Shown one piece after another: positions 1 to 8,432 of a stretch of DNA of 63,797 bases (position 1 is its first letter; each line of letters starts with the position of its first letter). The notes beneath the pieces were generated by a model that did no database searches, had not been told where the DNA came from, and saw only the letters and a program-made list of their open reading frames with translations. Made by a program: the position numbers and the translations under genes. The DNA is from Bacteroidia bacterium (GTDB lineage Bacteria > Bacteroidota > Bacteroidia > UKL13-3), in assembly GCA_014376805.1 (NCBI GenBank), contig JACMQU010000051.1, positions 1 through 63,797 of the forward strand, given 5' to 3'.

Positions 1-1
1 A

Positions 2-3000
2 GGCTCGGGCACAGGCCCTGCGGCAGCATTTACCACAGCAAACGTTGCAGGCACGTGTACCAACAAATACCAGTTTACCAATAATACAACAGGCGGTACA
101 GGCATAAGCTATACCTGGAACTTTGGAGATGGCACTACATCAGCCCAAACAAGCCCAAGCCGCAGTTATGGCGATAGCGGTACCTTTAATGTTATTCTTA
201 CAGCAGTTAACGGAAGCTGCACCAGTGTTGCCACAGCACAGGTATATATTTCATCAGCAGTATTCGGACCATCTGCAAGCTTTACTATTAACAATGCAAG
301 TCAGGTAATAAATAATCAGGGTTTTAATTTTATTAATGCTTCAAAACATGTAGGTGGTGGGTGGAACAGCAGCTATGCCTGGTCGTTTGGCGACGGCTCA
401 CCAATAGATACAATACACAATTCTGTGTATGGCAAAACATACCTGGCAAGCGGAACATATAATGTAAGTTTAGCGGTTACCACTTATGATGGATGCACCG
501 ATGTATTTACACAACCTGTTACAGTATCACCTATTGTAGTTTCAAAATTTGGTTACAATCAAAATGCATGTGCAAACAGATCAGTTGCATTTAAAGATTC
601 GTCGGCTCAGGCTTCAACATACTTATGGAATTTTGGCGATGGTATTACATCAATCCAAAGCAACCCAATACATATATACAGTAAAGACAGTGTATACAAT
701 GTGCGTTTAACAATTAACGGAAATGTGGTTTCCAACCAATATATAACCGTAGCAACAACACCTCCCGATGCAACCATAGCCGCAAATGCCGATTGCAGTA
801 ATACTTATAGATTTGGCGGGGCACCGGCCGGAAACAGTTACAATTATAACTGGACATTTACCGGAGGTACAGGCAGCAGTACCAATATATTTAATCCAAC
901 ACGTAGTTATACCAACCCGGCACCAACAACAGTAAGCGTATCAGTTAACTCTTACGGACTATGTGTAAATAATGCTTCTCCATCATACAACTTTACCCCC
1001 GGAACCCTAACCGGAGCAGTGATAGCAGGAGTAAGTGTTTCGGCACCTTCAAATAACCTTTGTTCTAATGTTAGAATTCTTACAAACACAAGCAGTGCAG
1101 GCATGCAAAGCTATACCTATAGCGTTGATGGTTCGGCCTTCGATACCATCAGCACAACAAAAACGCTAACCTCTTTAAGTCCGGGTATTCATTACATAAG
1201 ACTCGCAGTTAAAAAAGGAACTTGTTTTGATACCGCTGCAACAGAATTTTATATATCAGTACCAACAGCATCCTTTACATCATTTTCGAGCAGTTGCAAC
1301 CATACGGTTACATTTACAAACACATCGGTTAGTTCTGATAATGTTTTATTAAGATACTCATGGAAGTTTGGTTCACCCGCGCTTGATTCATCAGTTGCAC
1401 AGAACCCGTTTTTTGTTTACCCTGTAGTTGGTAATAACACGGCAAATTTATTGGTAACTTCAAGCAGTGGTTGCGCCGCCACAGTTACAAATAATGTATT
1501 GGTAAATGCCGGAACGGGCACACTTGCGGCAGAATTTACATCGGCCCAGGTTTCAGGATCATGCGGAAATAAAATACAATTTACTAATACAACAACAGGA
1601 GGCACAGGTTTAAGTTATACATGGAATTTTGGTGATGATACTTATTCAACAGGAGTTAATCCGGTTATGAGTTTTGGTGATACAGGTGCATTTACAATAA
1701 CTCTCACAGCATTAAGTGGAAGTTGTCAGAGTTTGGTATCACATAAGGTGTATATTTCGCCAACTGCTTATGGACCGGCAGCCGGCTTTACTATTAACAA
1801 TGCATCGCAATTGTTAACCAATAACCGCTTTGATTTTCCGAATACTTCTGTTAACCTTAACGCAGGGTGGATAGCAAAAAGTTATTGGTCGTATGGGGAT
1901 GGTACCATTGATTCGGTTTTTAGTACCTATTCAAAAATATATACAACACCGGGCACATATCTTGTTAAACTTATAGTTTTGTCATCAACAGGTTGCATAG
2001 ATTCTGCAATACAAACCGTAAATGTATTACCAGTGGCAACTTCTAATTTCAGTTATAGCGGTAACAGTTGTTCAAGCAATACCCTAACATTTTCAAATCT
2101 TTCAACACTTGCAACATCTTACCTTTGGAATTTTGGCGATGGCGATACATCTACGTTAAGCAACCCGGTTCATGCCTATAACAGGGATAGTATATATACC
2201 GCATCACTAACTATTAATGGCAACCTCACTTCAATTAAAACCATCGTAATCGCAACAACCCCATCAGCATTTTTTACAAGCCTTGCAAATAGCTGTAACA
2301 GCCAATTTGATTTTATAGCAGCACAAAAAGGTTATGGAATTACCTACGCATGGCATTTTAGCAATGGCACTTATACAGATACAACGGTTAGTAATCCAAC
2401 CCTGACATTCAATACAGCAACTACCTCTGCCGTTAGTCTCACAATAACTTCAGGTGGCCAATGTTTAGCAACTTCAACTCCACTTACTATTAACAGTCAG
2501 GCAGGAGTAAAATCGGATTTCACCTTAACTGCATCAGATTATTGCGGTACATCAAGGGTATTAACAAATACCGGTACCGGCGGACTAAATTATGTTTACA
2601 GTTTGGACGGTTCGGCATATAACACGATATCATCGCCGGTAAGTTTAACCAGCTTGGGATTAGGAAACCATACCATTAAAATGATGGGTGACAATGGTGT
2701 GTGTTTCGATTCAGTTACAAGGTTTTTTAATATAGCCTCATTAACCGGGAGTTTTACATCGGTGCCAAGCCAATGTAACCGTTCAGTTGCATTTACACCC
2801 GCTATCATAACATCTGATGGATCGGTACCTGCTTACTTATGGAACTTTGGCGGAACAGATACTTCAACAGTTTCAACACCTGCTTTTTTCTTTAGCAGTA
2901 CCGGTTCTAAAACCGTTGCTTTAAAAGTTACTGCTGTAAGTGGCTGTACGCTTACTGTTAATAACAATGTTGTTGTAGGTACAGGTCTGTCTCCACTGTC

Positions 3001-3823
3001 AACATTTATGGCATCAGAAGTGATCTCAAGCGTTTGCAATGCCGGTTTTAACTTCACTGCTACCTCACCTAATGCAACTTCTTATATTTGGGATTACGGA
3101 GATGGCACGGTTTATTCGGCAACTTCATCAGTAACATCTTTCCACTCGTATATCGCAACAGGTATTTATGTAGCAAAAGTAACGTCCATCAATGCTATGG
3201 GTTGCAGTACCATTTCCTTACCACAAAATATTAGTGTAACCACAGCAGGAAAACCAACACCAACAACAAAGTTTGAATTGTTTGATTCGGTTGAATGTTT
3301 ATCAACCAATAAATTTGATTTTTCAAACATCAGCGTATTAACAGGTAATGGATGGATTGTAAATTACAAATGGGATTTTGGCGATGGCACAACAGATTTT
3401 ATGAACACCAGCATATTTGGAAAACATTATAACCGTACAGGAAAGTTTTATATTACCCTAACTGCAACATCAAACCTTGGCTGTTCGAGCATTTTTGTAT
3501 TGCCGGTAAGGGTTATTTCCGATAGTTTATGTGGACTTACCGCTATACAAAATATTAAGGGGGATATAAGCAATAACATCAATTTATACCCTAATCCGAA
3601 TACCGGAACATTTAACCTGGATCTAAAAGGCATTGATGTAGGTGCTTCAAGAATTATTATTATAGATATGCTGGGCAGGGAAATATTTGCAACTGAAATT
3701 TTTGCATCAGGTGTACAGGAAATAAATCTTAAAACACAAGATCTGACAGCCGGTAAATATTACCTTGTATTAACAACTGGATATGGCGAGGTGGCTAGAA
3801 AGCCTTTTGCAGTAGCCAAGTAA
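2..3823 (+). CDS. PKD-repeat surface protein with T9SS sorting domain (5' end missing)
   Basis: The frame is open from base 2, so the gene begins outside the window; 1,273 residues are visible. It is built of PKD-type Ig domains, each marked by a Y-x-W-x-F/Y-G-D-G/D motif, near 110, 379, 619, 1618, 2119, 3083 and 3365. Between them lie degenerate domains with spaced cysteines. The modules form a longer period of about 1.5 kb: the block at 60-530 is matched by 1560-2040 and partly by 3030-3530. The last ~80 residues, starting at the NLYPNPNTG motif near 3581, are a type A T9SS C-terminal domain, so the protein is exported by T9SS and anchored on the surface or released. Role inferred: adhesin or matrix protein; there is no catalytic domain in the visible part. 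Confidence 0.93.
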   Translation, partial: GSGTGPAAAFTTANVAGTCTNKYQFTNNTTGGTGISYTWNFGDGTTSAQTSPSRSYGDSGTFNVILTAVNGSCTSVATAQVYISSAVFGPSASFTINNASQVINNQGFNFINASKHVGGGWNSSYAWSFGDGSPIDTIHNSVYGKTYLASGTYNVSLAVTTYDGCTDVFTQPVTVSPIVVSKFGYNQNACANRSVAFKDSSAQASTYLWNFGDGITSIQSNPIHIYSKDSVYNVRLTINGNVVSNQYITVATTPPDATIAANADCSNTYRFGGAPAGNSYNYNWTFTGGTGSSTNIFNPTRSYTNPAPTTVSVSVNSYGLCVNNASPSYNFTPGTLTGAVIAGVSVSAPSNNLCSNVRILTNTSSAGMQSYTYSVDGSAFDTISTTKTLTSLSPGIHYIRLAVKKGTCFDTAATEFYISVPTASFTSFSSSCNHTVTFTNTSVSSDNVLLRYSWKFGSPALDSSVAQNPFFVYPVVGNNTANLLVTSSSGCAATVTNNVLVNAGTGTLAAEFTSAQVSGSCGNKIQFTNTTTGGTGLSYTWNFGDDTYSTGVNPVMSFGDTGAFTITLTALSGSCQSLVSHKVYISPTAYGPAAGFTINNASQLLTNNRFDFPNTSVNLNAGWIAKSYWSYGDGTIDSVFSTYSKIYTTPGTYLVKLIVLSSTGCIDSAIQTVNVLPVATSNFSYSGNSCSSNTLTFSNLSTLATSYLWNFGDGDTSTLSNPVHAYNRDSIYTASLTINGNLTSIKTIVIATTPSAFFTSLANSCNSQFDFIAAQKGYGITYAWHFSNGTYTDTTVSNPTLTFNTATTSAVSLTITSGGQCLATSTPLTINSQAGVKSDFTLTASDYCGTSRVLTNTGTGGLNYVYSLDGSAYNTISSPVSLTSLGLGNHTIKMMGDNGVCFDSVTRFFNIASLTGSFTSVPSQCNRSVAFTPAIITSDGSVPAYLWNFGGTDTSTVSTPAFFFSSTGSKTVALKVTAVSGCTLTVNNNVVVGTGLSPLSTFMASEVISSVCNAGFNFTATSPNATSYIWDYGDGTVYSATSSVTSFHSYIATGIYVAKVTSINAMGCSTISLPQNISVTTAGKPTPTTKFELFDSVECLSTNKFDFSNISVLTGNGWIVNYKWDFGDGTTDFMNTSIFGKHYNRTGKFYITLTATSNLGCSSIFVLPVRVISDSLCGLTAIQNIKGDISNNINLYPNPNTGTFNLDLKGIDVGASRIIIIDMLGREIFATEIFASGVQEINLKTQDLTAGKYYLVLTTGYGEVARKPFAVAK

Positions 3824-3890
3824 AGAAGAGGGTAAGAAGGTAAGTAGGTAAGAGGGGAAGAATGTAAGAAGGTATGAGGGTGTGAAGGAT
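3824..3890 (+). repeat. Purine-rich GGTAAGAA-like short tandem repeat tract
   Basis: Directly after the stop codon the plus strand is almost pure A/G with a T about every 8 bases, made of variants of aagaaggtaag and gaggggaag. It is non-coding. A second strand-biased purine tract lies at 40621-40701. Such tracts may slip or form triplex structures; no function is shown by the sequence. Confidence 0.7.
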
Positions 3891-3892
3891 CG

Positions 3893-4027
3893 TAGGGGCG
3901 TTTAATTAAACGCCCTTTTCATCGCGTGTACAATTACATTAGAATGGCAACCACCAGTTCGGTATTAATGCACATACCCTTAGGGGCGTTTAATTATACG
4001 CCTTCTCATCGAGGGTACAAATACATT
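3893..4027. repeat. Two copies of a REP-like palindromic repeat
   Basis: Copy 1 (3893-3940) and copy 2 (3981-4027) share a taggggcgtttaatta core, the cgcc arm and a conserved tail (tcatcg..g.gtaca..tacatt). Copy 1 has a perfect 20-bp palindrome at 3896-3915; copy 2 is imperfect (3985-4002). The conserved tail beyond the palindrome marks a dispersed repeat unit rather than a simple terminator. The 3824-4172 gap otherwise holds no supportable gene; the short open frame at 3926-4123 runs through this repeat. Confidence 0.75.
3896..3919 (+). terminator. Probable intrinsic terminator of the PKD protein gene
   Basis: A perfect GC-edged palindrome (gggcgtttaattaaacgccc) is followed by TTTT on the plus strand, 72 bases after the stop codon. 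It is also part of the REP-like repeat, so termination may be a by-product of the repeat. Confidence 0.5.
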
Positions 4028-4172
4028 TTAGTTTCGCAAACATTTGCAGCCGCATTATTATTAATTACCGACAAAATCAGGTTATTCACCTCAAAATATT
4101 TTCGTATTGTTTTTGATCCTTAATTTTACAGTTGAATTGAATGTTTAACAAAACAATTAAAACAATACCCTT

Positions 4173-4775
4173 ATGAAAATAAAAATAATGCTCCTTGCGC
4201 TTACCATCTTTTTAAGTTCCCATATCGAGGTTCAACAAAACCCTGAACTAGCCTTTTCTAAAAGTTATTCTTTTGAATATGAAACACAATATAGTAAAGC
4301 CATTAATGTTTTGCTTGAGCTTAACATGGAGTCATACCAGATAGATTTAAGATTAGGTTGGCTTAATTACCTCAATAAAGATTACACAAAATCTGAGAGT
4401 TATTACAGGAAGGCAGTTGCGCTTGAACCGGGGTCGATAGAAGCAAGGTTTGGACTAGTGCTTCCATTGGCATCGCTTGGCAACTGGAATAATGTACTTG
4501 CTACCTATCTTGAAGTATTAAAGCAAGACGCAAATAATTCAATTGCAAATTACAGGGTAGCTACAATTTATTATAACCGTAAAGATTATAACAACTCAGC
4601 ACTTTATATAAACCGTGTGCTTAAGTTATATCCATTTGATTATGATGGCAACTTGCTAAATGGTAAAATATTAATTGCACAAGGTAAAAATATCGATGCA
4701 AAAAAATACCTGAATAAAGCGCTTGAGTATAATCCGTTATCCGAAGAAGTGAAAGTTTTGATGAAAAAACTGTAA
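4173..4775 (+). CDS. Secreted TPR-repeat protein
   Basis: A 200-residue protein with an N-terminal hydrophobic signal segment (residues 4-16), so probably periplasmic. From about residue 35 it is made of tetratricopeptide-type helix pairs, for example the W-L-N-Y-L-x-K-D-Y-x-K-S-E-x-Y-Y-R-K-A-V pattern near residues 63-82 and later repeats ending in N-R-V-L-K-L-Y-P and N-K-A-L-E-Y-N-P. TPR arrays bind protein partners; the partner is not visible. It is the first gene on the strand of the kinase/PqqD/ATP-grasp cluster, 127 bp before the kinase, and has the same TPR flavour as the N-terminal part of the barrel protein at 11945. A scaffold role for the cluster is inference. Confidence 0.8.
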   Translation: MKIKIMLLALTIFLSSHIEVQQNPELAFSKSYSFEYETQYSKAINVLLELNMESYQIDLRLGWLNYLNKDYTKSESYYRKAVALEPGSIEARFGLVLPLASLGNWNNVLATYLEVLKQDANNSIANYRVATIYYNRKDYNNSALYINRVLKLYPFDYDGNLLNGKILIAQGKNIDAKKYLNKALEYNPLSEEVKVLMKKL

Positions 4776-4902
4776 GCCTTTTAAAATGTATTTGGCCCTT
4801 TAAATTTAAGCACCTTAACTTGAATATTACAATTCGCAACTCTTTATTTTATTAAAATTTTCATTCCGGTTAAAAATATTTTTATAAGTAACTCCAACTT
4901 AA

Positions 4903-7110
4903 ATGAAGTTTAAAGTACATACCAAAATTATTATTATCATTAGCTCACTGGTGAGTATTTTACTGGTATCCTTTATTGCTATAAATGCCAACAGGTATTT
5001 AACCCGTATGTCTGAAAATACTACTGAACTCTATAGTGCATACCGCATTTCGGAGTTAATGAAATCGTTTAAGACGAATATAAATATTTTAGAAAATAAG
5101 CAACGCGGATATATCGTAACCGGTGATGGTAAATTTTTAGAAGAATACAGGTTAAAGGAAACAGAAACCAAAACATATCTGAAAAGTATGGAGAAGTATT
5201 TTTCGGGAAAACCTGAAGAGGCCTCTTTTTATAAACTGAAGGAGCTCACTTATAAAAAACTGATGGAGGTTAAGGACATTACACAGGACGAAAATTCTTT
5301 AAAGATTGACAGGCCGGGAATTAATACCATGTCTGATATTAACAGCACCGTTGATGAGATAAATGAAAGTCTGAGCAAAACCACCAAGGTATTAATAGAT
5401 AACAGCATCGCCTATGTGCAGGTGTCAAAAAACTGGAGCTTTCTTGAAATCGCTATTGGAATATTAACTGCTCTGGCCGCTGTTGTTATTTTATTTAAAG
5501 ACGTGGATGTAAGAAATCTGCTTGCCTCAGAACTAAAACTTGCAAAGCAACAGGCCGACGAAAACGCAATGATGAAGGAACAGTTTATGGCCAATATGAG
5601 CCATGAAATAAGAACTCCTATGAATGCCATTCTTGGCTTCTCAAATCTGTTGCAAAACACTACCCTTGACAAAACCCAGTCCGGCTATCTGGAGGCGATA
5701 AAAACCAGCAGTAGTAACCTTTTAAATATCATCAACGATATTCTTGATTTCTCCAAAATTGAAGCCGGTGAGTTAAATATTGAAAAAATAAATTTCAACG
5801 TTAAAGACCTGCTTCATTCGCTTAAATTAATGTTCGCTGAAAAGGCGGCATCAAAAAAAATATTTTTCGAATTGCTTATTGCAGAAAATACCCCAACGTT
5901 TATTTATGGTGATCCTACACGCCTCAACCAGGTTTTAATAAACCTTGTAAGCAACGCGATAAAATTTACAGATAAGGGCGGAGTTAAAATACTATGCGAG
6001 GTAAAAAGCATTGAACATGATACGGTAATGCTTGTGTTCAGAATTAAAGATTCGGGCATAGGAATTAAACCGGGCAATATCAATACTGTTTTTGATCGCT
6101 TTAATCAGGGAAATACAGAAACCACACGGCTTTATGGAGGTACTGGCCTGGGTTTGTCAATTGTAAAAAGCCTTGTTGAAATGCAAAACGGCGATATAAA
6201 TGTTAAGAGTAAACAAGGCTCAGGCTCCGAGTTTATTGTAACCTTAAGCTATCCCATTTCGTATGAAAATGCTACAGAAAATGCAACTAAGGTTGAAGAT
6301 TTCAGGCCATTTACCGGCAAAGTAAAAAACATTTTACTGGCCGAGGATAACAATCTTAATCAGGTACTTGCCAGCATTTACCTAAAAGGGTTCGGACTTG
6401 AAACGGATATTGCAGAGAATGGAATGATAGCCATTGAAATGCTCAAAAATAAACATTACGATTTGGTATTGATGGATATTCAGATGCCATTATTGGATGG
6501 TTATTCTGCTGCAAAAATTATAAGAACGGAATTAAAGTTAAATCTTCCTGTTATAGCCATGACCGCACACAGTATGAAAGATGAACGGGCAAAATGCATG
6601 AGCTATGGAATGGATGATTATATCTCCAAGCCTTTTAAGGAAGCTGAGTTGTATGCGGTGATCAATAAATTTCTGGGGGATAAAAAACCCCTTACAGAAT
6701 CGGGCAATGATAAATTGTTAACAGAAAGCAAAAGCAGCCAGCCGCATATGGTAGTTAACATAAAAGAATTAATTGCCCTTACCAAAGGCAGACCTGCATT
6801 TCTTAAAGAAATGATCACTATGTTTTTGAAACAGTTGCCAATCGATATTACAGATGTTGAAAATGCTTTAAAAGATAACGATTTTTTAACCATACAGGCC
6901 CGGGCTCACCGCATGCGCACATCGGTTGGTTTTATGGGGATGAAACACTTGCTTGTTCCTCTGGGCAAAATGGAAGAACTGGCAATTGCTAATGATAATA
7001 TGCCTGAAATAACTACTTCGTTCTTTCAGGTTAAAAATGATTATACGTTAGCGGTAGTTGAATTAAATGAAGTGTTGATGAAAATACAAAACGAAACCCT
7101 GATAATCTGA
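4903..7110 (+). CDS. CHASE3-type hybrid sensor histidine kinase with REC and HPt domains
   Basis: A 735-residue inner-membrane sensor. Order: TM helix ~9-27; extracytoplasmic CHASE3-like helical domain ~30-175, with its usual Q-R-G-Y-I-V-T-G-D signature at 67-75; TM ~180-198; HisKA with phospho-acceptor His234 (S-H-E-I-R-T-P); HATPase with N-box Asn351 and the G-box GGTGLGLSI at 412-420; receiver ~476-592 with Asp525 in the M-D-I-Q-M-P motif; C-terminal HPt ~615-735 with likely phospho-His669. All key residues are present, so a complete internal phosphorelay is expected. The last carrier would be the HPt, which needs a separate receiver; the LytTR regulator at 13258, on the other side of the cluster, is the obvious candidate (inference). 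It ends 20 bp before the PqqD-like gene. The stimulus is unknown. Confidence 0.95.
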   Translation: MKFKVHTKIIIIISSLVSILLVSFIAINANRYLTRMSENTTELYSAYRISELMKSFKTNINILENKQRGYIVTGDGKFLEEYRLKETETKTYLKSMEKYFSGKPEEASFYKLKELTYKKLMEVKDITQDENSLKIDRPGINTMSDINSTVDEINESLSKTTKVLIDNSIAYVQVSKNWSFLEIAIGILTALAAVVILFKDVDVRNLLASELKLAKQQADENAMMKEQFMANMSHEIRTPMNAILGFSNLLQNTTLDKTQSGYLEAIKTSSSNLLNIINDILDFSKIEAGELNIEKINFNVKDLLHSLKLMFAEKAASKKIFFELLIAENTPTFIYGDPTRLNQVLINLVSNAIKFTDKGGVKILCEVKSIEHDTVMLVFRIKDSGIGIKPGNINTVFDRFNQGNTETTRLYGGTGLGLSIVKSLVEMQNGDINVKSKQGSGSEFIVTLSYPISYENATENATKVEDFRPFTGKVKNILLAEDNNLNQVLASIYLKGFGLETDIAENGMIAIEMLKNKHYDLVLMDIQMPLLDGYSAAKIIRTELKLNLPVIAMTAHSMKDERAKCMSYGMDDYISKPFKEAELYAVINKFLGDKKPLTESGNDKLLTESKSSQPHMVVNIKELIALTKGRPAFLKEMITMFLKQLPIDITDVENALKDNDFLTIQARAHRMRTSVGFMGMKHLLVPLGKMEELAIANDNMPEITTSFFQVKNDYTLAVVELNEVLMKIQNETLII

Positions 7111-7130
7111 TTTATAAAGTAAATACCATT

Positions 7131-7391
7131 ATGAAATTCAAAAAAAACATTGCGCTTAGTGATTCCGGATTTATTTTCGATCCTACAACCGGCGACTCTT
7201 TTAATACGAATCCTGTTGGGCTTGAAATAGTTCAAATGCTTAAGCAAGACAATACCCCGCAGGAAATTTCTGCCTACTTTTTAAAAAATTATGCTGTTGA
7301 TGAATCCACATTTGAAAAAGATTTGTATGATTTCATTAACATGCTTTCCAAATTTAAATTAACGGAGCACAATGAAAAAGAAAAAAATTAG
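7131..7391 (+). CDS. PqqD-like (RiPP recognition element-type) small protein
   Basis: An 86-residue protein with the PqqD pattern: an F-D-P-x-T-G-D-S-F strand pair (~21-29), N-x-x-G-x-E-I helix (~31-40), T-P-x-E-I helix (~46-60) and a final D-x-x-D-F-I-N-M-L helix (~68-80). In known systems PqqD domains bind the leader of a peptide substrate and present it to a modifying enzyme. Its 3' end overlaps the start of the ATP-grasp gene by 20 bp, which suggests translational coupling and stoichiometric production. No precursor-peptide gene is visible within the cluster. Not all PqqD-fold proteins act in RiPP pathways, so the peptide-carrier role is inference; the fold assignment itself is fairly secure from pattern and length. 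Confidence 0.75.
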   Translation: MKFKKNIALSDSGFIFDPTTGDSFNTNPVGLEIVQMLKQDNTPQEISAYFLKNYAVDESTFEKDLYDFINMLSKFKLTEHNEKEKN

Positions 7392-8421
7392 TGTAGCCGT
7401 TAGCGGTCTCAACGCAATTGATAGTCCCGGCCCCGGCATTTCTGTTATCAGAAGTTTACGTGAAAGTAAATATTTTGATGTGCGTATTATAGGCTTGTCT
7501 TATGAAACGCTTGAACCGGGTTTATACATGCACGACCTTGTTGATAAGGCCTACCAGTTGCCTCTGCCATCTGCTGGCATGGATGTTTTATATGCCCGCC
7601 TGCAATACATTAATAGCATTGAAAAACTGGATCTGATCATTCCTAATTTTGATGCAGAATTATTTAACTTTATAAAGCTTGCTCCAAAATTAAAAGCTGA
7701 ATTAAAAATAAACACCTTCTTGCCTACACTTGATCAATTTGAGGCAAGGCATAAAGTTAATCTGGCTGATTTTGGAAAGAAGCATAAAATAAAAGTTCCT
7801 AAAAGCAAAACTATCCATACCATTAAAGAAGTGCTTGCCCTTAAAAGCGAATTTACTTATCCATTAGTTGTTAAAGGGAAATTTTATGATGCAACGGTGG
7901 CTTATAGTGTTGATCAGGCAATATCGGCTTTTCATAAAATAACATCCAAATGGGGGCTGCCTATTATTATACAGGAATTTGTAACCGGACAGGAAGTAAA
8001 TGTTACTGCCATTGGTGATGGAAAAGGGAATACTATGGGTGCTGTACCTATGCGTAAAATGTATATAACAGATAAAGGCAAAGCCTGGTCGGGTATTTCC
8101 ATTGACGATCCTAAGTTGTTAAAGATGACAACAAAACTTATTAGCTCTACCAAGTGGAAGGGAGGCATGGAACTGGAAATTGTAAAAACAGAAAAGGAGG
8201 AATATTACCTGATTGAAATTAATCCCCGCTTTCCTGCCTGGGTGTACCTAGCTGTAGGTTGCGGTCAGAACCATCCTGAAGCACTGGTAAGAATGGCATT
8301 GAAACAGGATGTTAAACCTTTTCAAAAGTATGTGGCAGGTACCTTGTTTGTAAGGTATTCTTACGACATGATTGTAAGCTTGAAAGAATTCGAAACAATA
8401 TCAACGCTTGGAGAACTTTAA
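7372..8421 (+). CDS. ATP-grasp ligase
   Basis: A 349-residue ATP-grasp enzyme. Residues 1-~120 form an Rossmann-like preATP domain similar to the carbamoyl-phosphate-synthase/D-Ala ligase type. The ATP-grasp core shows P-L-V-V-K-G-K at 164-170 (nucleotide lysine 168), I-I-I-Q-E-F-V-T-G-Q-E-V at 198-209 (hinge Glu202), acidic Glu267/Glu269, and L-I-E-I-N-P-R-F at 280-288 with the metal ligands Glu282 and Asn284. The family activates a carboxylate as acyl-phosphate and joins it to an amine, thiol or hydroxyl. The start overlaps the PqqD-like gene by 20 bp and the decarboxylase follows 11 bp downstream. Substrate unknown; a peptide or carrier-bound amino acid is inferred from context. It lacks the MvdD/RimK graspetide look. 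Confidence 0.88.
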   Translation: MKKKKISVAVSGLNAIDSPGPGISVIRSLRESKYFDVRIIGLSYETLEPGLYMHDLVDKAYQLPLPSAGMDVLYARLQYINSIEKLDLIIPNFDAELFNFIKLAPKLKAELKINTFLPTLDQFEARHKVNLADFGKKHKIKVPKSKTIHTIKEVLALKSEFTYPLVVKGKFYDATVAYSVDQAISAFHKITSKWGLPIIIQEFVTGQEVNVTAIGDGKGNTMGAVPMRKMYITDKGKAWSGISIDDPKLLKMTTKLISSTKWKGGMELEIVKTEKEEYYLIEINPRFPAWVYLAVGCGQNHPEALVRMALKQDVKPFQKYVAGTLFVRYSYDMIVSLKEFETISTLGEL

Positions 8422-8432
8422 ACAATAATTAA

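Noticed and set aside
3926..4123. 65-codon plus-strand frame after the PKD gene
   Set aside because: It runs straight through the REP-like repeat, has no ribosome site and no family pattern.
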